From CAYWMP01 sp964459445 (GTDB lineage Bacteria; Desulfobacterota; DSM-4660; Desulfatiglandales; HGW-15): a DNA stretch of 6,279 nt. Both the position numbers and the translations under genes were made by a program. A model generated the notes under the pieces. That model did not search any database, was not told where the DNA came from, and saw only the letters and a list, made by a program, of their open reading frames with translations. Positions 1 to 5,707 of the stretch are shown piece after piece; position 1 is the first letter of the stretch, and every line of letters starts with the position of its first letter. Location of the stretch: the NCBI GenBank assembly GCA_964459445.1, contig CAYWMP010000249.1, forward strand, positions 1-6,279. Reading direction: 5' to 3'.

Positions 1-131
1 GAAGAAGGGAAGGCACCGGCCTGGGGCTGGCCATCAGCAAAGGGATCATCTCTGCTCATGGGGGAGACATTTGGGCGGAAAGTATTCAAAATAAAGGGAG
101 CACTTTTTTCTTTACGCTTCCAAAGAAGTGA
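1..131 (+). CDS. Histidine kinase, C-terminal end of HATPase domain (5'-truncated by window edge)
   Basis: Only the last 42 codons or so lie in the window, read from base 3 to the TGA at 129-131. The sequence contains the G2 box GTGLGLAI at bases 12-35, followed by HGG and a strand pattern ending GSTFFFTLPKK, which is the standard end of the GHKL-type ATP-binding domain of sensor histidine kinases. This part binds ATP for autophosphorylation of a conserved His that would lie upstream, outside the window. The protein stops right after the ATPase fold, so no receiver domain follows, unlike the large kinase at 2631-5510. Sensor domains and partner cannot be judged. It is on the same strand as the HdrC/HdrB pair but separated from it by about 300 bases containing a palindromic element, so co-transcription is uncertain. 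Confidence 0.9.
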   Translation, partial: RREGTGLGLAISKGIISAHGGDIWAESIQNKGSTFFFTLPKK

Positions 132-136
132 TTTTC

Positions 137-143
137 AGGATGT
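137..143. repeat. Left target-site duplication candidate (AGGATGT)
   Basis: AGGATGT sits immediately outside the left end of the palindromic element and is repeated exactly at 321-327, just outside the right end. It begins 6 bases after the stop codon of the upstream kinase. Confidence 0.55.
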
Positions 144-321
144 TTGACTTAGGGAACTTCCAAAAAATAAATGCGCAAGATTGCGCCGTATTTTGGTCCG
201 TATACAAGGCGCATCCACCAGTGCATATTAGTGGATATGTGCCGGTGGATGCAACGCAGTAGACGGGCCAAAGGACAAGACCAGATTGTGTATTTATTTT
301 TTGCCGAGGCCCTTAGGTCAA
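144..321. mobile_element. MITE-like imperfect palindrome, about 178 bp, non-coding
   Basis: The two halves of this stretch are inverted copies of each other from end to end. Arms that pair: 144-154 with 311-321 (TTGAC outermost, with two G-T pairs), 161-178 with 286-303 (18 positions, two G-T pairs), 192-201 with 263-272 (one G-T pair), 211-219 with 244-252 (perfect), and 221-228 with 235-242 (two G-T pairs), closing on a 6-base loop TAGTGG at 229-234. The ends are flanked by the direct repeat GGATGT (138-143 and 322-327), which extends to AGGATGT if the shared A at 321 is counted. Inverted termini plus a short direct repeat at both sides is the signature of a transposed element with a target-site duplication. 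It has no credible ORF, hence a non-autonomous, MITE-like element. The alternative is a structured RNA gene or a very long 3' hairpin of the upstream kinase gene. Confidence 0.65.
211..252. repeat. Central hairpin of the palindromic element
   Basis: GCATCCACC (211-219) and GGTGGATGC (244-252) form a perfect 9-bp stem. After a single A/C mismatch (220/243), GTGCATAT (221-228) pairs with ATATGTGC (235-242) through 8 further pairs, two of them G-U. The loop is 6 bases. It is the most stable part of the larger palindrome and would fold readily as RNA or cruciform DNA. Confidence 0.75.
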
Positions 322-327
322 GGATGT
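321..327. repeat. Right target-site duplication candidate (AGGATGT)
   Basis: This is the second copy of AGGATGT. Base 321 can be assigned either to the duplication (7 bp) or to the inverted terminus (then the duplication is GGATGT, 6 bp). Confidence 0.55.
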
Positions 328-427
328 GACTCAAATATTGTGCAATAATGCGATGGAGACGTAAAATAAGGCCCGGAAGTTCTACCCTTTTTTGAGCGAA
401 CCCAAAGCATCACAGGTTCCGGAGTGA

Positions 428-1021
428 ATGTTGCAAAATCGTGAAGTACAGCGCCCTGCAAACGGTTTGATCGATCTGACTGAACGGGATCGGTTCTTTT
501 CCAAACAGGTGAACAGCCGAAGCGGTGAAAACGTCGGATTCTGCTTTCACTGCCAAACATGCGCCGGCGGTTGTCCCTATGTCGAAGCCATGGATTATTC
601 TCCGAATGCCGTCCTACGCCTGGTCCAAATGGGTCTTCGAAAAGAAGCCCTGGAATGCTCAACCATTTGGATCTGTGTGAGCTGCAACACATGCTCCATT
701 CAGTGCCCCATGGCCATAGACATCCCCGCCATCATCGACACTCTCAGACATATGGCCCTTGAAGAAGGAGCGAATATTGCGGAACCGAACATTGTTCGTT
801 TTCACGAAGAAGTCCTCCATTCGATCGAAAAGTACGGCAGAACCCATAAGCTTGAAATAATGCTTCGCTACAAGGTTCGTCTAGGCCAGTGGTTTCAAGA
901 CATGGATATTGGGGTCAAGATGCTGACAAAGCGTAAGCTGGACTTGAAACCATCAAGAATAGAGGCCACAGACGAGATGAGCAAGATATTTGGTTCCCAT
1001 CTGAAAGGATCGGATGAATGA
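428..1021 (+). CDS. hdrC: HdrC-like 4Fe-4S ferredoxin-type subunit
   Basis: This 197-residue soluble protein has two CxxCxxCxxxCP cluster motifs: C39-C42-C45-C49 (FCFHCQTCAGGCP) and C83-C86-C89-C93 (ICVSCNTCSIQCP). This is the arrangement of heterodisulfide reductase subunit C, which carries two cubane [4Fe-4S] clusters and passes electrons to HdrB. The helical part after the clusters, with the segment EKYGRTHKLEIMLRYK (about 136-151), and the overall length also fit HdrC. There is no signal peptide or membrane segment, so it is cytoplasmic and not a DsrK- or HdrE-linked membrane form. The ATG at 428 is the first possible start, because an in-frame TGA lies directly before it (425-427). GGAG at 421-424 is the likely ribosome site, with an unusually short 3-base spacing. 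The stop overlaps the ATG of the next gene (ATGA at 1018-1021), so the pair is translationally coupled. No HdrA is present. Family assignment is firm; the physiological partner is unknown. Confidence 0.9.
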   Translation: MLQNREVQRPANGLIDLTERDRFFSKQVNSRSGENVGFCFHCQTCAGGCPYVEAMDYSPNAVLRLVQMGLRKEALECSTIWICVSCNTCSIQCPMAIDIPAIIDTLRHMALEEGANIAEPNIVRFHEEVLHSIEKYGRTHKLEIMLRYKVRLGQWFQDMDIGVKMLTKRKLDLKPSRIEATDEMSKIFGSHLKGSDE

Positions 1022-1875
1022 TTGCTTCCGGCACAATCGATCTCTCCTATTTCCCGGGGTGTTCCATGGCTACCTCGGCCAAGGAAAGCAATGCCTCTCT
1101 CATTCAGGTTTGCCGAAGGCTCGGGCTTAACTTGATCGAACTGGAAGATTGGAATTGCTGCGGTTCCTCCTCTGCTCATAGTATCGAACCAGGGCTCGCT
1201 TTCAGACTGGCAGCGAGAAATTTGTCTTTGGCCACACCTGAAAGACCTCTCATAATTATGTGTCCGGGTTGTCTTCATCGTATGAAAGCGGTCCACAAAC
1301 AGCTGAGGGAAAATCCCGAATTGAGATTGAAGGCGGAAAAAGCTTGTGGCCGTTCAATTAACCCTGACGTGCAAATCATCCATTTCTTCGAAGTCCTTGA
1401 GGGCATTGATTTCTCGCGAGCAAAAGATATTCAACTCACTCAGTTGAACCGTGTGAAGTTCGTCCCCTACTATGGGTGTATGCTGGCTCATCCACCGGCG
1501 TTTCGAAAAGAAAAGAATTATCATGGACTAATTGAAAAAATCCTCACCTCCTTGGGGGCGGAGGCTTTGCCGTGGAGGTTTTCTGCAAAATGTTGTGGGA
1601 CTTTTCTTGCAGCAGCGCGACCTGACATCGCGGGCCCCCTGGTGAACAAAATCATAGCAGGCGCTGTAAGAGCAGGTGCCGAGTGTATTGTAACGGCTTG
1701 CGCAATGTGCCAGCTCAATCTCGAGATTCGTTGTACCCTAAAAGAAAAAATTCCTACTCTTCACCTCTCGGAAATGTTGGCCCTGGCGCTGGGCGAGAAA
1801 GGCTACGATGGCTGGTTCAAACGCCACTTGGTCGATCCCAGACCATTGTTGAAGAAAAAGGGATTGATACGTTAA
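1018..1875 (+). CDS. hdrB: HdrB-like CCG-domain subunit
   Basis: This 285-residue protein has two cysteine-rich CCG domains (DUF224 family). The first set of ligands is C15, C47-C48, C82 and C85 (YFPGC, NCCGS, CPGC); the second is C154, C192-C193, C228 and C231 (YYGCMLAHP, KCCGT, CAMCQLNLE). Both sets are complete. In HdrB of methanogens each such motif holds a non-cubane [4Fe-4S] cluster that cleaves the CoM-S-S-CoB disulfide; bacterial homologues are thought to act on other disulfides or electron acceptors. The C-terminal LALALG followed by HLVDPRPLLKKKGLI is the usual HdrB ending. It is cytoplasmic with no membrane segments. It starts inside the hdrC stop codon, a 4-base overlap that implies a two-subunit HdrCB module. 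Since no HdrA follows, electrons must come from a partner encoded elsewhere. Substrate is not deducible. Confidence 0.9.
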   Translation: MIASGTIDLSYFPGCSMATSAKESNASLIQVCRRLGLNLIELEDWNCCGSSSAHSIEPGLAFRLAARNLSLATPERPLIIMCPGCLHRMKAVHKQLRENPELRLKAEKACGRSINPDVQIIHFFEVLEGIDFSRAKDIQLTQLNRVKFVPYYGCMLAHPPAFRKEKNYHGLIEKILTSLGAEALPWRFSAKCCGTFLAAARPDIAGPLVNKIIAGAVRAGAECIVTACAMCQLNLEIRCTLKEKIPTLHLSEMLALALGEKGYDGWFKRHLVDPRPLLKKKGLIR

Positions 1876-1928
1876 AGGTTTGCCCAGGGATGACCGAGCA
1901 AAACCCCCTTACCTTTAACAATTTTTTT
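1871..1928 (+). terminator. Probable intrinsic terminator after hdrB
   Basis: GTTAAAGGT (1871-1879, overlapping the hdrB stop codon) and ACCTTTAAC (1911-1919) form a perfect 9-bp stem, followed two bases later by seven T (1922-1928). The 31-base loop is long, but it can form an alternative internal stem, GGTTTGC (1877-1883) with GCAAAACC (1898-1905). The T tract is on the plus-strand side only, so it serves hdrCB, not the convergent toxin gene. Confidence 0.55.
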
Positions 1929-1994
1929 GCCGGAAATACCTTGACTTTTGACATTTTCACACGCGAAAGACCTCCTGGGGTCACCACTCTCCCT

Positions 1995-2219
1995 CTACAC
2001 CTCGACGGATGGTTCGCACACAGGTAGGAAGTGGTGGGCGGCGGCTTTCTCAGCCATATCAGTGTGGAGAAAACTACCGGCGAATACAGCCTGGGGCATC
2101 GCAACCGCAGATTCAAGCAGACCGCGATCACGCAACCCAGGATCCCCACCAAATTCCTCTATGGCGCGCTGATGAATTTGAATGACAACATCGACCGACA
2201 AGAAAATGATAGGCCGCAT
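1995..2219 (-). pseudogene. doc: Doc/Fic-family (death-on-curing) toxin, 3'-truncated by frameshift
   Basis: The 74-residue reading frame matches the N-terminal half of Doc-type toxins: FLSVDVVIQIHQRAIEEFGG, GLRDRGLLESAV, MPQA and DMAEKAAA are in the family's usual order. Doc proteins are normally about 120-130 residues and carry the catalytic Fic motif HPFxDGNKR about where this frame ends. Here the frame runs into LPVCEPSVEV and a stop. In the frame one base over, positions of about 2010-2030 read YLCANHPS, which is the expected lead-in to the HPF motif, so a one-base indel near 2024-2030 broke the gene. After that point neither frame restores DGNKR, so further decay is likely. Doc phosphorylates EF-Tu; without the motif this product should be inactive. 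The start codon shares one base with the antitoxin stop (TAATG), so it relied on translational coupling. Family call is firm. Confidence 0.8.
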
Positions 2220-2449
2220 TATTGAGCCAACCGTCGAAGGACTTTTTGGCGCTTCTTCATGATGTAGTCGAGTTTCTGTTGAATATTCCCTGGGTCCACG
2301 AACTTTGGGTTAGCCGGCGTGACAATGAGATTCCCGTCTTGAATAGTCAACTGTACCTGGCCACCTTCCTCCAAGCCCAAGAGCTCAAGAATAGGCTTAT
2401 CAAGAATCAGAGCGTTGCTGTTGCCGACCTTGCGGAGTTGCTTGATCAT
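2219..2449 (-). CDS. AbrB/MazE/SpoVT-family antitoxin
   Basis: This 76-residue protein starts MIKQLRKVGNSNALILDKP and continues with LLGLEEGGQVQLTIQDGNLIVTPA, a typical swapped-hairpin AbrB-type DNA-binding fold (about residues 1-48). A short C-terminal tail follows (IQQKLDYIMKKRQKVLRRLAQ region) that would bind the toxin. Such antitoxins pair with Doc toxins and repress their own promoter. I chose the ATG at 2447-2449 because GGAGG (2455-2459 on the plus map) sits 5 bases upstream. An earlier in-frame ATG at 2459-2461 falls inside the expected promoter/transcription-start zone, and a still earlier one is in the -35 box. The gene appears intact although its toxin is broken. It lies downstream of the large kinase on the same strand but has its own promoter. 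Confidence 0.85.
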   Translation of the reverse strand: MIKQLRKVGNSNALILDKPILELLGLEEGGQVQLTIQDGNLIVTPANPKFVDPGNIQQKLDYIMKKRQKVLRRLAQ

Positions 2450-2454
2450 ATTGG

Positions 2455-2459
2455 CCTCC
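2455..2459 (-). promoter_or_regulatory. Ribosome binding site deciding the antitoxin start
   Basis: Read on the minus strand this is GGAGG, five bases before the ATG at 2449. It selects that ATG over the upstream in-frame ATG at 2461. It is also very close to the predicted transcription start (about 2455-2457), so the leader must be extremely short or transcription starts slightly earlier. Confidence 0.65.
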
Positions 2460-2462
2460 ATT

Positions 2463-2470
2463 GTTATAAC
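2463..2470. promoter_or_regulatory. Palindrome over the -10 box, candidate autoregulatory operator
   Basis: GTTATAAC is a perfect 8-bp palindrome that covers the -10 hexamer. Toxin-antitoxin operons of this type are autorepressed by the antitoxin binding to a palindrome at the promoter, so this is a reasonable operator candidate. The assignment is inference from position and symmetry. Confidence 0.4.
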
Positions 2471-2491
2471 TCTACAACAGCTCAGAGTCAA
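2463..2491 (-). promoter_or_regulatory. Sigma70-type promoter of the toxin-antitoxin operon
   Basis: On the minus strand TTGACT (2486-2491) and TATAAC (2463-2468) are separated by exactly 17 bases. Each hexamer differs from the consensus at one position. It lies directly upstream of the antitoxin and gives the operon transcription independent of the kinase gene. Confidence 0.75.
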
Positions 2492-2516
2492 CCCCGCTCT
2501 ATGGCTGTTTGAACGG

Positions 2517-2630
2517 TTAGGAATACGGTTTAAGCAGATCCTTGGTTTTCACCACGTTCATATTGACCACAGGAGCTTTTCGATCATAGCCCATGGCCAT
2601 GCCCAGAATCTGGGTCAAATACAAAACCGC
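2517..2630 (-). pseudogene. Scar of an HdrB-like C-terminus (gene remnant)
   Basis: This stretch reads 37 sense codons to a TAA (2517-2519) with no start codon of its own at the 5' end. The residues VLYLTQILGMAMGYDRK and then NVVKTKDLLKPYS resemble the end of HdrB-like proteins, which typically reads (V)LY-(F/L)-T-(Q/E)-L-x-G-L-A-x-G followed by a V-x-x-x-P-L-L-K tail. The intact HdrB here has the equivalent HLSEMLALALG and LLKKKGL. The remnant is clearly different from that copy, so it comes from a second hdrB-like gene. It directly follows the stop codon of the large kinase and is in the same frame, so the kinase gene probably replaced the rest of that gene through a rearrangement. I cannot find the missing part upstream of the kinase within the window. 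A chance resemblance cannot be excluded. Confidence 0.5.
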
Positions 2631-5510
2631 CTATTTTTCCAATTCTTCCTTAACTGCAAGCCCGACCTTTGGCAGGGTGTACGGCTTCTTTATGTACTTT
2701 CCTGCCCCTAACTCTTGGGCTTTGTCCACTTCCTTTGTCTTGGCATATCCACTCGCTATGATTGCTTTCTGGCCGGGACGGATCTTTATGATCTCCTCAT
2801 AGGTTTTCCGACCGTTGATCCCCTTGGGCATGACCATGTCAAGGACGATCAGATCGACGGGATTCGTTTTCACATACTCAATGGCCTCTTCCCCGCTTGA
2901 GACAGCTTCAGCCTCAAAACCCAGTCTTTTCAATATTCCGCTTGCAATCTCTCTCTGCCTCTCCTCATCATCAACCACAAGGATGATTTCTCCATGCCCG
3001 AGATAATCTTCCAGAGGAACCTCCATTTCTGCTTCAGTCACTGCCTCCCTTGTCACGGGAAAGTACAGGTCAAAGACTGTCCCGTTTTCGCTGCTCTTTA
3101 CGTTGATGTATCCGTCATGATCTTGCACACTATTCCACACAACTGCCAGGCCTAAACCTGTACCACTTCTATCCATTACCTTCTTGGTATAGAAGGGTTC
3201 GAAGATCCTCCCAAGGTCTTGCTGAGATATGCCCGAACCATCGTCTGCGACAGTGAGCACAACATATTCACCCGTGACCACATCTTCATAACCTTTCAGA
3301 GGTTCATCCAGATACTGGTTCATCGTGGATATGGTGACCGTCCCACTGCCCTCAATAGCCTCTGAGGCATTTATAACCAGATTCATTAGGGTCTTCTTCA
3401 TGTGGGTTGGAGAACCCTTTACGTTCAACAAATCAGAGCCAAACCGGGTTTTAAAGGTGACAGAAGGGCGAATTGAGACCAAGTTCTTGTGCTCAGTTGA
3501 GTTGAGGTATTCGTCGACCACCGTATTAAAGTTCAAGACCTCCATGCTGGTCGCCACCCCTCTGGCAATAGTCATCAAGTCTTCAACCACATCGGCAGCC
3601 CGCATCCCGGACTCCTGTATTGTCTTTATGGGTTTCCTGAGCGGGCTGTCTTCAGGCAGGTCCATCAAGAGCAGTTCGGGATAACTTACGATCCCTGATA
3701 AAATATTGTTCAGGTCATGGGCAATGCCTCCTGCCATAAGACCCATAGCCTCCATTTTCTGGGCGCGGTGGAGCTGGGATTCCAATTCAGCTTTTTCTTC
3801 CTCGGCGCGTTTGCGCTGGGTTGTATTGGCAGATACGACCGTCATGTAATCAATTCTTCCATCATCATCCAAAACGGGTAAGAGCGTCGAATGAAGCCAT
3901 ACTTCATTTCCTTCAATATCATTGGCTAATGCTTCCATGGTGATCGTTTCGCCTGTCTCTTTTACTTTCTTTAAATTTTCTGTCATTTCATTTCGGAACG
4001 CTGCAGGAAAAAACTCAAATGGATACGGGTTCCCATAAACATCAGCATTGTCATCAAGTTGCAGCATTTTATACCCATTTGTACTCATGTATGTCAGATT
4101 AAAATCAAGATCCACGATTTTGTGACAAACTGGCGAGTGGTCGAGCAACGCTTGATTTCTCCTCTCAATATCCCGCAGCGTTTCCTCTGCTTGCTTGACC
4201 TCGTTGATGTCCTGGAAAGATCCCTGAACCCGGACGATTTTTCCCATGTTGTCTCGAACCGCTTCCCCGGTTGCGCGCACCCAAAGGCGGTGACCACCCG
4301 CGGTGATGATTTCCATTTCCTCGTCCCAGGGTGTGCCCTCACGTGCGCAAATTTGGAAGACCGCGGCGATCTTATCCCTCCATTCGGGGGCATAGTACTG
4401 AATGGCTTCCTTCACTGTGGGCGAATATCCCGGCTGCTTTTCGTGGGTTAACGCCACCTGTTCCGACCACACGACCTCATGTCCATCCGGGTGCGCGCTC
4501 CATCCGCCAAACCGCGCCGTGCGACCCGCCATGCTGAGAAGTGCTTCACTCTCCTGCAGTGCCTCCTCCGCCCGCTTGCGGTCTGTGATGTCCTGAGCCG
4601 TACCGAACACTTTGGCGACATTGCCTTTTTCGTCACTGGTGGTGGTTCCGATGGCGTGCATCCACCTAATTTCGCCATCCGACCGAACGATTCTAAAAGT
4701 GATATCGAAAGGTGTTCCTTCCGCGCTTGCCAGTGTAACCGCCTTGTTCAGCAAAGGCCAGTCATCGGGGTGCAAATGGGTTTCGTGGTCTGTGAATGAC
4801 GGCTCGCTTGCCTGCGGGTCGAGGCCGAAGATGCGGAATATCTCGTCAGACCATACCGGGGTTCCGATTTCCGGGTCTAGTTCCCAGTGACCGATGTGTG
4901 CAACCTTTTGGGCCTCTTTATGGAGTTCCTCACTCTCCCGCAGCGCCTCTTCCGCGCGCTTGCGCTCGGTGATCTCGTGCTGGAGTTGTTCGTTTGTCTT
5001 TGTCAGTTGGGCGGTTCGTTCTTCAACACGCTTTTCCAGTTCGCGTTCATGTTGTTTTCGTTCACTGATATCCCGAACAACACTGACAATTCCGATCGGT
5101 TCTCCTTGATCGTCTTTCAAAAGGGCAACCGTGTGCGCCGACGGGAATACCTCCCCGTTTTTCCTTTTGGCTTCAAATTCAAAATTCGCCGGTTGGCCCC
5201 GATCAAAAGCCTCCTGAATGATCTTCCCGAATTCCATATAATGGTCCTGGTCAACATGGAGGATGGCGGTTGAAAGGCTGGCCAGTTCATCCTTTGAATA
5301 ACCGAACATTTTGAATGTACCCTCATTCACATTCACCAGTTTCCGATCCGGCGTGACCACAAGAACTGCCTCCTCCAGGGAGTTGAAAATCTTTTCTTGC
5401 CATAATTCTGTCACTTGAAGGGCTGTTTCCGTTTTTCGCAGTTCTGAGATCTGCTTTTCAAGCTCGGTCACGCTTCTCTGTAGATCCTCATAGGTTGGTT
5501 TAGGGGCCAT
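2631..5510 (-). CDS. Hybrid sensor histidine kinase with four PAS domains and a C-terminal receiver
   Basis: This is a 959-residue soluble protein with no membrane segment. Order: N-terminal coiled coil (about 5-35), PAS1 (about 37-149, ending VRDISERK), coiled coil (150-195), PAS2 (198-310, ending AQDITDRKRAEEAL), PAS3 (322-438, ending FQDINEVKQAEETL), PAS4 (450-566), HisKA with the H box GGIAHDLNNIL (H598), HATPase with N box NLVINA (N714), G1 DDGSG (D757) and GTGLGL (783-788), then a receiver domain with D847/D848, phospho-acceptor D891, S920 and K942. All catalytic residues are present. It autophosphorylates H598 and would pass the phosphate to D891, then to an unseen phosphotransfer protein or regulator. 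The PAS domains should sense cytoplasmic signals such as redox state or ligands; no Cys/His cofactor motif stands out. An ATG at 5508-5510 is preferred over a TTG one codon earlier, since GGAGGA lies 7 bases upstream of it. No output domain or regulator gene is adjacent. Confidence 0.93.
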   Translation of the reverse strand: MAPKPTYEDLQRSVTELEKQISELRKTETALQVTELWQEKIFNSLEEAVLVVTPDRKLVNVNEGTFKMFGYSKDELASLSTAILHVDQDHYMEFGKIIQEAFDRGQPANFEFEAKRKNGEVFPSAHTVALLKDDQGEPIGIVSVVRDISERKQHERELEKRVEERTAQLTKTNEQLQHEITERKRAEEALRESEELHKEAQKVAHIGHWELDPEIGTPVWSDEIFRIFGLDPQASEPSFTDHETHLHPDDWPLLNKAVTLASAEGTPFDITFRIVRSDGEIRWMHAIGTTTSDEKGNVAKVFGTAQDITDRKRAEEALQESEALLSMAGRTARFGGWSAHPDGHEVVWSEQVALTHEKQPGYSPTVKEAIQYYAPEWRDKIAAVFQICAREGTPWDEEMEIITAGGHRLWVRATGEAVRDNMGKIVRVQGSFQDINEVKQAEETLRDIERRNQALLDHSPVCHKIVDLDFNLTYMSTNGYKMLQLDDNADVYGNPYPFEFFPAAFRNEMTENLKKVKETGETITMEALANDIEGNEVWLHSTLLPVLDDDGRIDYMTVVSANTTQRKRAEEEKAELESQLHRAQKMEAMGLMAGGIAHDLNNILSGIVSYPELLLMDLPEDSPLRKPIKTIQESGMRAADVVEDLMTIARGVATSMEVLNFNTVVDEYLNSTEHKNLVSIRPSVTFKTRFGSDLLNVKGSPTHMKKTLMNLVINASEAIEGSGTVTISTMNQYLDEPLKGYEDVVTGEYVVLTVADDGSGISQQDLGRIFEPFYTKKVMDRSGTGLGLAVVWNSVQDHDGYINVKSSENGTVFDLYFPVTREAVTEAEMEVPLEDYLGHGEIILVVDDEERQREIASGILKRLGFEAEAVSSGEEAIEYVKTNPVDLIVLDMVMPKGINGRKTYEEIIKIRPGQKAIIASGYAKTKEVDKAQELGAGKYIKKPYTLPKVGLAVKEELEK
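4547..4589. repeat. Intragenic PAS-linker repeat, copy A
   Basis: This 43-bp stretch matches 4931-4973 with about 7 differences. It encodes the linker around ITDRKRAEEALQESE between PAS2 and PAS3. It is a product of PAS module duplication or exchange and a possible site for homologous recombination within the gene. Confidence 0.7.
4931..4973. repeat. Intragenic PAS-linker repeat, copy B
   Basis: This is the second copy, encoding the linker ITERKRAEEALRESE before PAS2. Recombination with copy A would delete or duplicate exactly one PAS domain (384 bp, 128 codons, in frame). Confidence 0.7.
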
Positions 5511-5517
5511 CAAAACG

Positions 5518-5523
5518 TCCTCC
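5518..5523 (-). promoter_or_regulatory. Ribosome binding site of the hybrid kinase
   Basis: GGAGGA on the minus strand, 7 bases before the ATG at 5510. The spacing supports ATG over the TTG at 5511-5513. Confidence 0.65.
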
Positions 5524-5586
5524 GATCTATCTGTCTGGGGTTCAATGGGTTTGTTGGCCAGTGAACTGTGATTCGATATAGTGGAA

Positions 5587-5603
5587 GGTCAATACAATTG
5601 ACC
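5587..5603. promoter_or_regulatory. Perfect 17-bp palindrome upstream of the kinase gene, candidate operator
   Basis: GGTCAAT (5587-5593), spacer ACA, ATTGACC (5597-5603): a perfect 7-7 inverted repeat with a 3-base spacer. It lies 77-93 bases upstream of the kinase ATG in a non-coding region, a position and shape typical of a dimeric regulator's operator. I find no good -35/-10 pair in a fixed relation to it, and the regulator is unknown. Confidence 0.45.
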
Positions 5604-5681
5604 GAAAACGCTGTCTTTCCCTATCTTTAGTACCTATTTCCTAGTTTTCTGTCACAAAAAACAAGAAGTTCATTGGCTGAA

Positions 5682-5707
5682 AAACTTTAAACTTTAAACT
5701 TTGAACT
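5682..5707. repeat. Heptamer tandem repeat AAACTTT x3 plus a partial unit
   Basis: Three exact AAACTTT units (5682-5702) are followed by a variant GAACT (5703-5707). It is a short simple repeat in non-coding DNA that could vary by slippage. It is more than 150 bases upstream of the kinase start, and no promoter element can be assigned to it. Confidence 0.75.

Noticed and set aside
173..186. GCGCAA-GA-TTGCGC as a separate operator palindrome
   Set aside because: It is perfect but lies inside the left arm of the larger palindromic element, where part of it already pairs with 286-291; no reason to assign a regulator.
338..367. Possible promoter TTGTGC / TAAAAT with 18-base spacing upstream of hdrC
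   Set aside because: The -10 is good but the -35 matches only three of six consensus positions. In AT-rich intergenic DNA this is expected by chance.
318..692. Minus-strand open frame of 124 codons opposite the hdrC start
   Set aside because: It crosses the palindromic element border and the hdrC ferredoxin motifs; arginine-rich low-quality protein with no recognisable domain.
895..1296. Open minus-strand frame of 133 codons overlapping hdrC and hdrB
   Set aside because: It lies opposite two well-supported genes with conserved cluster motifs, has no recognisable family and no ribosome site; it is a shadow of their coding bias.
2631..2633. TAG at the kinase end as a possible pyrrolysine codon, since the frame continues and some anaerobes use pyrrolysine
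   Set aside because: The receiver domain is complete before the TAG, the tail resembles an unrelated HdrB end, and the downstream frame agreeing has a one-in-three chance.
4059..4451. Plus-strand open frame of 130 codons inside the kinase gene
   Set aside because: It is antisense to PAS3 and PAS4 coding sequence, with no family similarity and no start signal.
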